Program-made: the position numbers and the translations under genes
Notes under the pieces: generated by a model
The model's input: only the letters and a program-made list of their open reading frames with translations
Told to the model about the DNA's origin: nothing
Database searches by the model: none
In this document: one piece after another, positions 1-11,256 of the stretch
Layout of the letters: each line of letters opens with the position of its first letter
Numbering within the stretch: the stretch's first letter is position 1
DNA from: Lunularia cruciata
Lineage: Eukaryota; Streptophyta; Marchantiopsida; Lunulariales; Lunulariaceae
Reading direction: 5' to 3'
Assembly: GCA_948567375.1 (NCBI GenBank)
Contig: OX419756.1
Location: forward strand, 37,550,552 to 37,614,551
DNA: 64,000 nt

Positions 1-1009
1 TCATAAAGATGAAGAACTTGATAGGGACCCATCCATCTCAAATGCAACTTGCCTGGAAAAAATATTCGGCGATTGTCATATAACAAAACCAAATCCCCTT
101 CTTTTATAGTCACAAGCTTGATTCTCTTATCGTGCATGAATTTCCTCTGTGCTTGTACTTCTTTTGTGGTTTGCATTGCATTGTCTCTTTTCTCTTCTAA
201 CCACATTAGTTGATGAATCCAAAGATCCTAACTTTCTTCCTCCGACATTCATTCTTCGCACAAAACCCGATATGTCGGAACTTCAAATTCAACTGGCAGT
301 ATGGGATGCAAGCCATATGTCAAGAAGTATGGAGTTTGTTTGGTTGTAATCTTCTCTGTTGTTTGATATGCCCACAATGCGGCTGGTAATTTTGTATCCC
401 AGTCATAGGCATAATTGACAATCACCTTATTCAAAATTTTACAAAGTAACCCATTCGCTTTTTCTGTTAAGCCATTTGCTTTTGGGTTGTAAGGAGTTGT
501 CTTCCGATGTTTAATCTGAAAGTACTTGGTTAATGCCTCCATTAGTGAGTTCAAAAAATGTGTGCCCCGGTCACTGACCAATTCCAAAGGACACCCATAT
601 CGGGAGATGATGTTTCGAAACAAAAATTCTGCCACAGTTTCCGCATCATCTCTCAAAGTTGCTTCCGCTTCGACCATCTTGGTAGCATAGTCAGTGCAAA
701 CCAAAATGTAGCGCTTTCTTGTGACTCGGGTCATTGGTTGAATGGTGCCCACAAAATCAATCCCCCATTTCTCAAATGGGGCCAAAGGCAAAATTGGTCC
801 AAAGGCCATTGAGAAGTACCCGTCGGCTTCCCCGTTCTCTGACAAGCATCACAGCTTTGAATATGAGCATGTACATCTTTGTACATTGTAGGCCACCAAT
901 ACCCTACCAAAAGAATTTTCTTTATAGTATTCTTCAGAGCATAGTGTCCTCCCGATGCCTCGGAGTGTATAGATTTAATTACTCCTCCTACTTTGTATGA
1001 CTCCAAGCA
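1..1009 (-). pseudogene. B1 integrase, broken, C-terminus at window edge
   Basis: Minus-strand frames encode a retroviral-type integrase that inserts the cDNA into chromosomes. The N-terminal zinc-binding HHCC part lies at about 1006-880 (HSEASGGH, later CDACQRTG). The catalytic core follows with EKWGIDFVG (first Asp), LVSDRGTHF (second Asp) and NPKANGLTEKANG (Glu), so the DDE triad is present. The C-terminal part (about 248-1) runs to the window edge. A frameshift between about 845 and 731 separates the zinc-binding part from the core. B2 carries the homologous region at 49930-51280. No chromodomain is visible in the part present. Confidence 0.85.
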
Positions 1010-2560
1010 TCACCGAAGTACTTTGTCTTTGCCCATCTTAAATAAAATGCTATGTTTAAGCTGGTACGGCCCCATCTTCCTAAGAAAGACTGCCCGCTGT
1101 TCTGGGTCCATCCCCTCAGGACAATGAAGAGTATTCAGATAATTATATTCAGCTGCATACCTCGTACTTCGCATTGCTGATGAGTGATACAACTCTTCGT
1201 CAGGGAACCGATCTTCAATTTCCCACTCCTGGTCTTGAGTCTCTAACCTGGACAGGAAGTCCGCATTCAAATGCAAAGAGCCCTTCCTTACTTGTACATT
1301 ATACTTGAACTCTTGTAATAACAAGATCCATCTTGCAATTTGTCCCGATAAATCTGCCTTCTTGACCAAATGTTGCAATGCGTAATGGTCAACATAGAAG
1401 ACAAACTCATACCCCAACAAATAATGACAAAATTTCTTGCAGGCATACACCATTCCGAGTGCTTCTCTTTCAGTCGTCGAATAGTTCTTTTTAGAAACTG
1501 AAAGTTGTTGGCTGGCATAATACACCAGGTAGTCCTTCTTCTTCTCGTCCTTCTGACTTAATATGACTCTGATGGCCATGGACAAAGTGTCCACATATAC
1601 ATGAAAAGGGACGTCCCAATTTGGGGCCCTCATGACTGGTGCTTCAACCAGTTTCTTCTTCAACACCTAGAAAGCTTCTTCTTGATTTGCTTCCCACAAA
1701 TAGTCTTCGGATTTCTTTAGAAGCTTTGTAAGTGGTGCAGCAAGCACTGCATAGTTGGACACAAATTGTCTGTAATATCTGACATGTCCCAAGAAGGCTC
1801 TCAGCTCCCGGATGTTCTTTGGGGATTCCAAAGCTGCAATTATCTTAACCTTCTCAACATCGACTTCAATACCTCGGCTTGACACCTGATGCCCCAAAAG
1901 AATTCCCTCCTTCATTGCAAAGAAGCATTTCTCCAGGTGTTATGACAAGCCGACAAAATGACACCTTTCAAACATTTGGTGAAGGTTATCTAAATGTACA
2001 TCACTTTGCCCAAACACACAAAAGTCATCAATAAAAACTTCCACAAATTTGCGCAAGAAATCTTTGAAGATTGAATTCATCATCCGCTGGAAAGTAGCGG
2101 GAGCATTACACAACCCAAAGGGCATTTGATTGTAAGCGAAAGTGCCCCAATTAGTCATGAATGTAGTTTTATCCTTGTCTTCTTCTCGAATGGATACTTG
2201 ATTGTACCCTGAAAATCCATCAAGAAAACTATAACAAGGATGCCCAGCTACCTCATCTAAGATTGTATCGGTAAAAGGCAAGGGATGATGTTCTTTCCTT
2301 GTAACTGTGTTCAACTTTTGGAAGTCTTGGCATACTCGGATCTTCCTTATTTTCTTCTTCGAGACAATGAAAATGGGGGAGACCCATTCACTGCTTAAGA
2401 CAAGGAGATGATTCCGGCCCCTAAGTACTTGTTGATTTCATCTTTTACCAAAAGCGAGTACTTTGGGTTCAGGCGGTATTGTTGCTGCCGAACCGGAATT
2501 GCACCTTCAACCAGATCAATCCGGTGTTCTCCAAATTCTCATGGAATAACGGGCATTTGA
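1010..2560 (-). pseudogene. B1 reverse transcriptase and RNase H, broken
   Basis: Reading minus from 2560, the RT N-terminus (a SKKKIRKIRVCQDF-like segment) is followed by DGFSGYNQVSI, MPFGLCNAPATFQ and the catalytic FIDD at about 2035-2024. After the connection domain comes RNase H with FHVYVDTLSMAI, STTEREALGMVYA and a C-terminal HLNADFLSRL. FIDD in place of YxDD also occurs in families A and B2 here. The segments 2314-1940, 1915-1667 and 1666-1010 share one reading frame and are separated by stop codons, so the decay is mostly point mutation. RT copies the element RNA to DNA; RNase H removes the RNA strand. Confidence 0.88.
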
Positions 2561-3695
2561 TCAATCGACCAGGCAAATACATCCTGGAATTCTATAAACA
2601 GGGCAGTGTATCTTGCCAACTCCTCCGAAGTAACTGTCTTCGGAGTTGAAGGAGTCATCGGGGTTGATGACTCCTTCAACGTGGCTTACTCGGCTTAACC
2701 CAAGGCGAGCGGCCATCAAACCCCCTTCCTCCAAGTCAGGTTCACCCGAGGCAAGGTCATATGGATCTTTGTCTTCAACATCCACCTCGTAGCATTCCAA
2801 GTAATTAACTTGGACTTTGTCTTCGGATTCGTCTGAGGATGAAGACTTTGTCTTCGGATTTGTCTTCTTCTTCCGACAAACTTGTTTCCCTGAGATGGGG
2901 AACCTTTGTCCAACTCACAGTCACCAGCTTCTGATCTTTGGACGAAATGTCCTTGAATCTTAACTTTTGTTGATGCCAATCCACTACAACTTGGGCACTG
3001 TACAACCAGGGTCTGCTGATCAACAAAGGGTAACCCGTTTTTGTCACTAGTTGCAACACAATGTAATTCAACTTGAAGGGTACCCCTCCAATGATTGTGG
3101 TAATGTTTGACAGCATGCCCAATGGCCGTCTCTTGGTTTGGTCTGCAAACTTCAAGACTCAAGATGTGGGTTCAAACGTATGAAACCCGAGTCCATTTGC
3201 AATATCTTTGGTCATGACATTCACATTGGACCCAGAGTCAATGGGTATCAATGTGATCATGCACCCTGCAATCTCTGCGTCTACCTCAAGAGATCCCAAA
3301 TCTTCTTGTTCAATACGATAAATAGCAGGCAGGTCCTTCTTTGACATCGACCTTACCTTCTTGAGGGCCAAATTCAGCTGTCTCTTATACAACTTGTTAT
3401 CTTCCCACAATTGCTTGAATGTAACATTGGCATTTGTGGTGGCCAGATCGGCTACAATATCATATTGGGGAACTCCTCCCAATTTGACCGTCTTCATCTT
3501 CAGCTTTTGGTCCGAAGTCTCTCCATGTTCCTTCTTGACTTCGGGACGCTTCAAAATGGTGACGGGCTTGCTGATGGCCTTAACCCAAGGTTCCTCGGGT
3601 TGGCCCACCTCGGCTTGGATCAGACCCTTTACTTCGGATCGGATGTCCGCCGGAAAAATTGGAGATTTCGTCTTCATCTCCTCTTCCAAACTCAA
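2561..3695 (-). pseudogene. B1 retropepsin-type aspartic protease and flanking region, broken
   Basis: The 3695-3159 frame (178 codons) carries the active-site motif IPIDSGSNVNVM near its C-terminal end. The adjacent frame 3155-2805 supplies the rest of the fold (GVPFKLNYIVL, YPLLISRPWLYSAQ). The protease would process the Gag-Pol polyprotein. The DSG catalytic triplet is intact here but is DLG in B2. The stretch 2800-2561 encodes an acidic linker towards RT. Frameshifts near 3157 and 2803 break the ORF. Confidence 0.78.
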
Positions 3696-4138
3696 TTCCC
3701 AAGTCCTGAGTTATGCCTCCTTTAATTCTTTCTGCAAGGCTTTAGCTTTGGCTTTTGCGAGGATCTTTTCCTCCTTGGCCAAAAGAATGGCTTTTGGGTG
3801 AAGTCTCTTCGCCTTTCGAGAGGACGACAAAGTCATACTCAGTTCTTTGGGATCACACTTCTTCTTACTGGAGCATGTCTCAACCTTCAAAATTTCAAGG
3901 TCCGGCCATTCCCCTTCTAAGGCCGGACTCCCTTCTTGAGGTCTTTCTTCCTCAAGAGTAATACAATTTACATTTGTATCCCCCTTTGGTTGAAGTGCTG
4001 CACGCTTAGCGGGGGTTTGTACATACTTTACAGGCGGCTTCGGGTTTGGTGGGTGAGGGCATTGGTTGCTCGTATGCCCCGATCCTTTACAATTTCCGCA
4101 CAAGGGAACGTACCCAATTTGCCTTCTTGGCTCGGGAC
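3696..4138 (-). pseudogene. B1 Gag C-terminal part with third zinc knuckle, cut by A1
   Basis: Minus-strand codons 4100-4059 encode CGNCKGSGHTSNQC, a CX2CX4HX4C nucleocapsid knuckle. A proline-rich segment and a Lys/Glu-rich tail (about 3900-3711) lead towards the protease. The upstream half of Gag continues at 11926 on the other side of A1. The region 55876-56019 plus 53980-53754 in B2 is homologous. Confidence 0.75.
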
Positions 4139-4807
4139 TGTAACACCCATTTGTGCATGTGTGTGGTATTGTGATATTTAGCTTGGTATTACAAGTACTT
4201 AAGAGATATTATTTATATAGAGATAAAGGATGGTTCTATATTAGCTAAAGTTAGTCATAGCTAAGATAGATGGGACCTTACTTTAGAGGAAGTAGAAAAG
4301 ATGAGCACCACTATTTTGGATTTTAGTGTGTTGACTTGGTATTATTCCTAGGTGTTTGGCTTTGGGGAAAGAGTTGAGAACTCTTGGGCCCGCAAGCCTT
4401 TTTGTTTTGGATTCTTCTTTAGTCCAAGGATAGCCCATGTGAAGGAATCCTTGCTTTAGTGGTTGGGTCAAGATAAGGGGAATATGCCCATGTGTATGGA
4501 TATTCCTTTCTACTTTTTGACTTTACTTGACTTTTAGTCTAGTAACTTGAGTTACTACGGTAATTAGTAACTTTGGTACGTAACTATTTCACAAGTATAT
4601 AAACAAGGGGTGAGGAAGTACTCATCATCCTTTCATTTGCAACTATCTCTCTCTCATTGAGTTCTCTAGTGAGCAATGTCTTGAGTCTTGGAGTGTTAGC
4701 CTTGGAGGAGTATGATGGAGTTGGGGTTCCTTGCCTTCTTAGTCCATGGTGCGCTACCATAATAGCCATCAGAGGTTCATCCTGAGTGAGAGACAGGCCG
4801 GCTCACA
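4139..4807 (+). repeat. A1 5' LTR (669 bp)
   Basis: Boundaries TG...CA, matching 11257-11925 almost exactly. Compared with the 690-692 bp LTRs of A2-A4 it lacks about 20 bp near 4480. Both A1 LTRs share this gap, so it was already in the parent element. The short ORFs seen on either strand of the LTR are not credible genes. Confidence 0.95.
4596..4603 (+). promoter_or_regulatory. TATA box of A1 5' LTR
   Basis: TATATAAA followed by a C/T-rich segment about 45 bp on. It is conserved in all family A LTRs (TATATAAA, or TTTATATA on the opposite strand). It places the U3/R boundary near 4630 and leaves about 175 bp of R-U5. Confidence 0.7.
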
Positions 4808-4811
4808 TTTT

Positions 4812-4829
4812 TGGTTCCGTTGCCGGGAC
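4812..4829 (+). other. Primer-binding site of A1, complementary to tRNA-Glu 3' end
   Basis: TGGTTCCGTTGCCGGGAC starts four bases after the LTR end. Its reverse complement GTCCCGGCAACGGAACCA is the acceptor/T-arm end of plant tRNA-Glu as I remember it (from memory, not searched). Identical in A3 and A4, one change in A2. Confidence 0.75.
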
Positions 4830-4848
4830 CTCTCTAGAAGGCAAGATA

Positions 4849-5019
4849 ATGTTCCGCGTCCAATTCTACATTAGGCAGAAGGAGGCTATGAGAGCTCACT
4901 TGGAGAGAACATTAGGAGAGGAGAGGGCTGAACTTATGTTAGAGAACCAAGATCCATTTGTATACCCTGTAGTTCATTATGATGTCTTTGAGGTGATTTT
5001 GTACATCTTGTACACATGA
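4849..5019 (+). CDS. A1 leader ORF a, short conserved protein
   Basis: A 56-codon ORF starts 42 bp after the LTR. It is basic and amphipathic (MFRVQFYIRQKEAMRAHLE) and contains ENQDPFVYPVVHYDVFE before a hydrophobic end. The same reading is kept in A3 and A4; in A2 the ATG has become AAG. An in-frame upstream ATG exists in the LTR, but this ATG is the first inside the body. The sequence TTGAGGTGATTT at about 4989 could be a 5' splice site, so this may be exon 1 of a protein that continues in ORF b. Function unknown. Confidence 0.45.
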   Translation: MFRVQFYIRQKEAMRAHLERTLGEERAELMLENQDPFVYPVVHYDVFEVILYILYT

Positions 5020-5667
5020 GAGGAATTGGAGAGATTGTGTGAGGTGGATTGCAGATTTTGGGGATTAAGGTGATTTTGGGCAAAATCTCAAGTTTGAGAT
5101 CTGGACTTGAGATTTCTACACATGATAGCTTGGGTTATCTTTCAGTTAGCACACTTGAAATTATTGAGAGAGCTTCTATGAGCACTGGGCTAGAATTTTT
5201 GAAAGTTGATAGGGTAAAGTGCTCCCGCAACTGCATGCTCTCTGGAAAATTGTACAGAGTCTGCCATTTCTTCAATTTTTTGTGAATTGTCCTGAAAATT
5301 TCCAAGAAAATTCAGTGCATTGTATCCTACCTGGTGCCACAAAAATTAGAGAGAGATCATTTTTGCGCAGTGCGTTATGAGTTTTTGAAGTGAGGGGGGT
5401 GGTTTTCAGACCAAATCTGAAATATGGGTGCTGAATAGAAAGGTGTCTAGGCCAAATGGCTCGATGAAAAGATCTAAAATTTTGCAGGGAGGGACGCCCT
5501 AGAGTTGTGATCAAGTGTGGAAAATTGCAAAGGACTGTGACATATTCGTTGGGAGATTTGAGTGACATTGTGAGGAAGGGTCAATTCTGCAGAGTGGAGA
5601 TCTCATGCATGAGAAGTTTGAGATCAACAAAAAGCATGTTTGAGTGTTTAGATTCATCTTTGGGAAC
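5020..5667 (+). other. A1 leader between ORF a and ORF b, possible intron
   Basis: About 650 bp conserved between copies but without a shared long reading frame. It is bounded by a GT-type site near 4993 and AG-ended pyrimidine-rich sequence just before ORF b (GTGTTTAG at about 5645-5652). It could be an intron joining ORFs a and b, or packaging/leader RNA. I see no other gene in it. Confidence 0.3.
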
Positions 5668-6141
5668 ATGGAGGGTCATCAAGAGTGGAAATTGAGATTA
5701 TGCAAGGTTCCCAAAGGGTTTGAGGTGATTGTAGGGGTGGATTTGAGGAAAAGAGAGTTTACAATAGAATTTGAAGAGAGTGTTGAGAGGATCCAAAAAC
5801 CTACACCACTTGGAGGAAAGAGTGAGTCTAAGTGCTTTCTATGTGGAGAGAAGGGACATAAGGCAAGTTCATGTCCATTGACCTTTGAGAGCAAGAGATT
5901 GAGGGAAAGGAGAGGCTTACTTGACTTGGGTTTGCATGTTGGACCTTCTTCACCAAGATTGGGAGGGAGAAGATCTAAGACCAAGGAGTTGTGTGAGGTT
6001 TGTGGAGTTGAAGGACTTCCAAAAGGACATGAGTGTAGTGGAGTAAAAGCACTTTTGGAAACTTTGGTGAAGGATCTTGGAGAGAGTCTTAGTACAGCTA
6101 CAGAAATACTACCACCTTCATCAGCTAGTTCTCAAGATTAG
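5668..6141 (+). CDS. A1 leader ORF b, extra zinc-knuckle protein upstream of gag
   Basis: A 157-codon ORF beginning MEGHQEWKLRLCKVP. It has a compact N-terminal part, a CFLCGEKGHKASSC knuckle (CX2CX4HX4C, residues about 60-73), a basic stretch and a second Cys/His cluster CEVCGVEGLPKGHEC. It ends in a Ser/Pro-rich tail. A 5' extension to 5644 is open in A1 and A3 but not in A2, so the MEGHQ start is preferred. It is separate from gag-pol, which has its own knuckle. Extra ORFs upstream of gag are known in some Tat-lineage elements (Ogre, Retand); whether this one is related is untested. A nucleic-acid-binding role is inferred from the knuckle. Confidence 0.7.
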   Translation: MEGHQEWKLRLCKVPKGFEVIVGVDLRKREFTIEFEESVERIQKPTPLGGKSESKCFLCGEKGHKASSCPLTFESKRLRERRGLLDLGLHVGPSSPRLGGRRSKTKELCEVCGVEGLPKGHECSGVKALLETLVKDLGESLSTATEILPPSSASSQD

Positions 6142-6376
6142 TGATGGAGATAATCTTTCAACTTATGGATAAACTATCCATGAGAGTTAGATTAATATGC
6201 ACTCTAGGATTTGATGTTGCTATAGAAATCTTGGAGCAACCTGAACCTTTTGTGTTCCCTAGAGTGGATTATTCTCAGATGGTGTTAGTCATGTATATAC
6301 TCTATTAGTAATAGAGTGAGAGAAAAGAAAAGAGAAAAAAAAAATTGAGAGAAAAGAAAGATAGTGAGGGGTTAAG

Positions 6377-9300
6377 ATGGGGAAACTTCCGGTTTTCTTT
6401 GGCAAGGATGGAGAAGATGTGGAGGCCTTTGTGAGAGACTTCAAGAGAGCTTGCATAGGAAACAATGAGAGGAGGAAGAATGAGTGGGCCTCATTATTAC
6501 CAGATTTCTTTGAGGATGCAGCACTTACATGGTATGAGTCAGAATACCAAAAGAGAGAGAGGAGAGAGGGGGAAGAGGAGTCTTGGGAGACTTTGACTTC
6601 AGCACTCATTGAGAACTTTCTTCCTGATGAGAGTTATGAGAGATTGATGAGTGAGGTTACATTTCTCAAGCAAGGAGATGGAGAGAAAGTGAGGGTCTAT
6701 GTGGAAAGAGTGGAAAAGTTGGAGTCCAGATTTCGCATAGTGTTGAGGAAGGGTGGGGATGATGTGGAGACTACAATGATTGGCATAGGGGCCATGCTCA
6801 CCAAGAATTTTGTGGGAGGATTGAGACCACAAATTAGAAGCAAGGTGAGATATGAGAAACCTTCTTCCAAGGTTGAAGCTATCAAGATCGCAATTCGTAT
6901 GGAGGAGAGTTTGGAAGTGGATGAGAGTGATTTGGTGGTGAAGGAGGTTGTGCATCCTCCTCAAGGCTACAAGTATGGTGGAACTTCTGATACTTTGGTG
7001 ACAAGGGTTGCACCACAAGTAGTAGTTGCTCCAATTCTTGCACCTCCACCAAAAGATCCACTCCAAACCATCACAGAACAACTTGCGGATCTCAAGATCA
7101 ATGTGGTGCAACTATGGGAGAAGAGAGAGGTGGATCAGAATGTAGGGAGAGGACCTAGGAGTTATGGAAACTATCCATATAGAGGAGGCCAACCAGCCAA
7201 CAATTTCAATGATAGAAATTGTTTTGGTTGTGGAGGAAGAGGCCATATCCAAAGGAATTGCCCAAATTCCACTTACCATGGAGGAAGGGGTTATGAGGGA
7301 GCCAATAGAGGGAAAGAGGGAGGTAGTGAAACCCAAGTGGCTCCTAATCCCAACAAAGGTAAGGGGATAGCATCCATAGATGTGGTTGAGAGCAAGTATG
7401 AGAAGGGAGAGTGCTCAAACTCCAAGGGTCTTAATTTGGAGCTTTTGGCACAAGAGAAGAAGAGAGCTCGTTTTGCAGAGGATGTTCACTCTTCTCAAGG
7501 ATTTACTTCAAGCAAGGATACTCCTATGTCTACTAGGAGCACTCGCACCTCAACACCATCAACAACAAAGACTCCAAGGAAGAAGTTGGGGATGGAGGAC
7601 TTCTTGATCTCAAAGCAACAATGGAACTACAATGTGTTGGAGGATGTTGGTAGTCACAAGGCTAACATCACAGTGGGCCAATTAATTGCTTTGAACCCTA
7701 CCTTGAGAAAGGAGCTTAGAGGTGGTTTGAGTTCTACAAGGAGCAAAAAGAAGAAGAAGGCAAAAGTTCCAGTATCAATGGGGGTGGTGGATGCCAAGCC
7801 AGCACCATGGGAGGCTTGTGAATATGCCTCCAAGATTGATGTGAGAGTGAATGGTCACAACATCAAGGATGCATTGGTTGATGGAGGATCAGCAGTGAAT
7901 GCCATGTCAGAAAGGTTGATGAAGAAGTTGGGTATGATACCCTCAAGACCTTCAACATTTGTGGTGAGCATGGCAAACAAGCAACAAGTTCGACCAGTAG
8001 GGGTGATGGATAAGGTGGTAGTTTCAGTTATGGGAGTTCAAAATCTCATGACTTTCCAAGTCTTGAAGGATTCAAGCTATGACTTACTTCTTGGGAGGCC
8101 ATGGTTGAGAGCAGCACGCACAACTGATCGATGGCACAAAGGGTACTTGAGGATTGGGCCATCAAACCATAGAGTCACTGTTCCTGTGACTAACACCACC
8201 AACACTTCACATTCAGATACCCCATCTTCTAATGATTGGGAATCAGATTCTGAAGAAGGAGCTTCAGGTGTGGACACAAGCATGGAAGAGGAGACTTCCA
8301 CGGAGGAGGATGAATCTGAATCTGAATCTGATTCAGATGTGTATCCCTTGTGTGCTATGGATTTTGCACCTAAGCCAGAGGTTTTGAAGGACCCAGATAA
8401 ATCACCATTGACACTTGAGGAGGTAGAGAGAAGGTTATCTACCCTCAAGTATGGCCCAAATGTTACCAAGGAGGAGAAGGTGAGATTTGAGGAGATTTTC
8501 CGCAAGTTCATCCATGTGTTTGCTTTTAGTTACAAGGATTTGAAGGAAGTCACCTTGGAGGAGCACAAGATAGAGGTGGAGTCACATGTAAGACCAATCC
8601 GCCAAAAGCAACGTCGCATTAGCCCACCAATATCTTTGGTTGTGAAGGAGGAGATTGATAAGCTCAAGGAGGCTGGATTTATCTTTGAGGTGGAGAATTC
8701 AGAATGGGTGTCTCCAATTGTCATTGTGAAGAAAAAGAATGGCAAGCTTCGGGTATGTGTGGATTACAAGAAGCTTAATGCTGTTACCAAGAAGGACTAC
8801 TACCCATTGCCATTCATTGATGAGATCTTGGAGGAGGTTGCAGGTCATGAGAGGTACAGTTTTGGAGATGGTTATAGTGGATATAACCAAATAAAGATTG
8901 CACCAGAGCATCAACAACTCACCACATTCACCACACCTTGGGGAACTTACGCTTTCAAGGTCATGCCTGTTGGGCTTTGCAATGCTCCAGCCACATTCCA
9001 ACGGTTCATGAACAAGGTATTTGAACCTTTCATTGGGAAATTTGTGAGAGATTTCATTGATGACTTTTGTGTCTATGGGAGCAAGGAGGAGCACTTTGAG
9101 CACCTAATCAAAGTCTTGCAACGCTTGGATGAGGCAAATGCATCACTCAACCCAGAGAAGTGCATTTTTGGATGTGAAGAAGGTCTACTTTTGGGGCACA
9201 TCATCTCCAAGGATGGAATAGCAGTTGATCCTGAGAAGGTGAGGAAAATCTCAGACCTTCCATTCCCTTCAAGCTTGACAAAGTTACGCCAATTCTTGGG

Positions 9301-11208
9301 AATGGTTGGGTACTATAGGAGGTTCATCTTCTCATTTTCCAACAAGGCTTATGCATTGACCATCTACATGAAGAAGGGTGTAGATTACATGGTGATTTTG
9401 GAAGACAAGGAGGCTCTCAAAGCTTTTGAGGAGCTCAAGCAATCCCTTGTTGTAGCTCCAATTCTTGCTAAACCTGATTGGAGTAAGCCTTTCATCCTCT
9501 ACACTGATGCTTCTAATGTAGCTATAGGATGCACTCTTAGTCAATTAGACCAAGATGGGCATGATCATCCAATAGCTTATGCTAGTAGGCAGATGGTTTC
9601 AGTAGAGAAGAACTACTCTGTCACAGAGAGAGAAGGGTTGGCAGTGATCTTCGGTCTCAAGAAGTTTAGACACTACTTGATTGGAGGGAAAGCCACAATT
9701 GTCACGGATCACAAGGCTTTGAAGTACATCTTCAACAAGCCTAATGTTGAAGGGAGACTAGCAAGGTGGATGATACTCTTGTTTGAGTATGACTACACAA
9801 TTGAGGATAGGCTAGGAAAGAAACATGCAAATGCTGATTTGTTATCTAGAGCCTATGATCATGATGGAGATGAGCCAATAGATGATTCCTTCCCGGATGA
9901 GGAGCTCATGACAATCTCAGTCACTCAAGAGATTCCAATGGAGTACAAGGAGATTGTGGATTTTGTGACAAGAGGTAACTATCCAGAAGGGATGCATGCT
10001 AGGGAGAGGAAGGCCCTTGCAGCAAGATCTAGACCTTACACAATGGTGGAGGATATTCTTTTTCACCAAGGAGCAGATGGTCTACTTCGAAGAGCAGTGG
10101 GTAAGGAAGAGTCTATCCTACTCATAAAGGAGTTTCATGAAGGTTTAGTATGTGGAGGACACTTTGCAGGAAAGGTGACTGCTTTCAAGATTCTAGATGC
10201 AGGTTACCATTGGAGAGGGATTTTCAAGGATTGTCTTGATTATTGCAAAACTTGTCATGTTTGTCAAGCTTTTGCTAGAAAGTCTACATCCACTCCACCA
10301 CTTAGATCAATTCCATTGCTAGGACCTTTTGAGAAGTGGGGAATTGATTTTGTAGGACCTCTCAATAGAACCCCAAGGAATAATCGGTACATTGTGGTAG
10401 TTACTGATTACCTTACCAAGTGGGTTGAGGCTAGACCATTGAGGGACAAGAATGAAGATGAAGTGGGTAGATTTCTTTATGAACGCATTATCACTAGGTT
10501 TGGATGCCCTTTGGAGTTGGTTTCTGATAGAGGAGGAGAGTTTACAGGAAGCATTACTACAGCCATGCTACAACATTCTCTATCACACATAGAGTAACTA
10601 CATCCTATAAGCCAAATTCCAATGGCTTGGCAGAGAGAACCAATCAGACCTTGTGCATGATGTTGGCCAAAGATGCAGAAATGGAGGGGGCTAAACATCA
10701 TTGGGACAAGAGGATTCATGCAGTTTTGTGGGAGTATAGGACAACCATGAAGACTTCCACTGGATATTCTCCATTCCAATTGGTGTATGGTATTGAGTCT
10801 ACCTTACCTATTCACTTTGATCTTCCTACCTTCCAAAGCATTCATAGGAGATTGAAGAAAGCACAAGGAAGTGATGCAAGGAAGTCAAGGAAGGATCAAC
10901 TCATGGAGTTGGAAGAGGCAAGAGCAGTTGCTATGGTTCGAGTGGAGCAAGCCCAAAGGAAACAAAAGGAGAGCTATGACAAGAGGCAAGGCAAGAAGAA
11001 GGTGGAGCCTTTCAAAGAAGGTGATTGGGTAATGTTGTTTGATTCCATTCGATTCAAGAGAGTGCAAAAGAAGTTTTTGCCTAAGTACTTTGGACCTTTC
11101 ATAGTAGAGAAGGTGTGGGGCAATTACACCTATGATCTCAAGGAGTTGGGAGGAAGACACTTTGATAGGATTAACCATGATAAGTTGAAGATGTACCATA
11201 GAAGGTAG
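6377..11208 (+). pseudogene. A1 gag-pol, frameshifted in integrase
   Basis: A single ORF of 1406 codons (6377-10597) then the same protein in another frame to 11208. Gag starts MGKLPVFFGKDGEDVEAF; the knuckle CFGCGGRGHIQRNC is at residues 282-295. The protease site LVDGGSAVN has its Asp at residue 502. RT has CVDYKKLN, DGYSGYNQ and FIDD (residues 893-896); MPVGLCNAPATFQ carries a Phe-to-Val change relative to A2 and A3. RNase H (LYTDASNVAIG) is near residue 1043. Integrase has HHCC, GIDFVGPL and LVSDRGGEF, then a one-T deletion near 10576 relative to A3. The third catalytic residue (NSNGLAERTNQ) is in the shifted frame. No chromodomain. Confidence 0.92.
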
Positions 11209-11215
11209 AGAGACC

Positions 11216-11256
11216 TTCACTTTGAGGACAAAGTGAAAACTTAGTCCGGGGGTAAA
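11216..11256 (+). other. A1 3' hairpin and polypurine tract
   Basis: TTCACTTTG (11216-11224) and CAAAGTGAA (11229-11237) form a perfect 9-bp stem with AGGA loop, eight bases after the gag-pol stop. CCGGGGGTAAA immediately precedes the 3' LTR and is the likely plus-strand primer. The hairpin is kept in A3 and A4 and destroyed in A2. Confidence 0.6.

Noticed and set aside
4584-4769. 61-codon and 62-codon frames recurring in every family A LTR (also at 11702, 21466, 30631, 37767, 56058, 61506)
   Set aside because: They are conserved only because the LTR is; they run antisense to the element, lie over the TATA/R region and lack coding features.
4993-5655. Leader of family A as a host-gene intron
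   Set aside because: It lies between the PBS and gag in all copies, so any intron belongs to the element itself.
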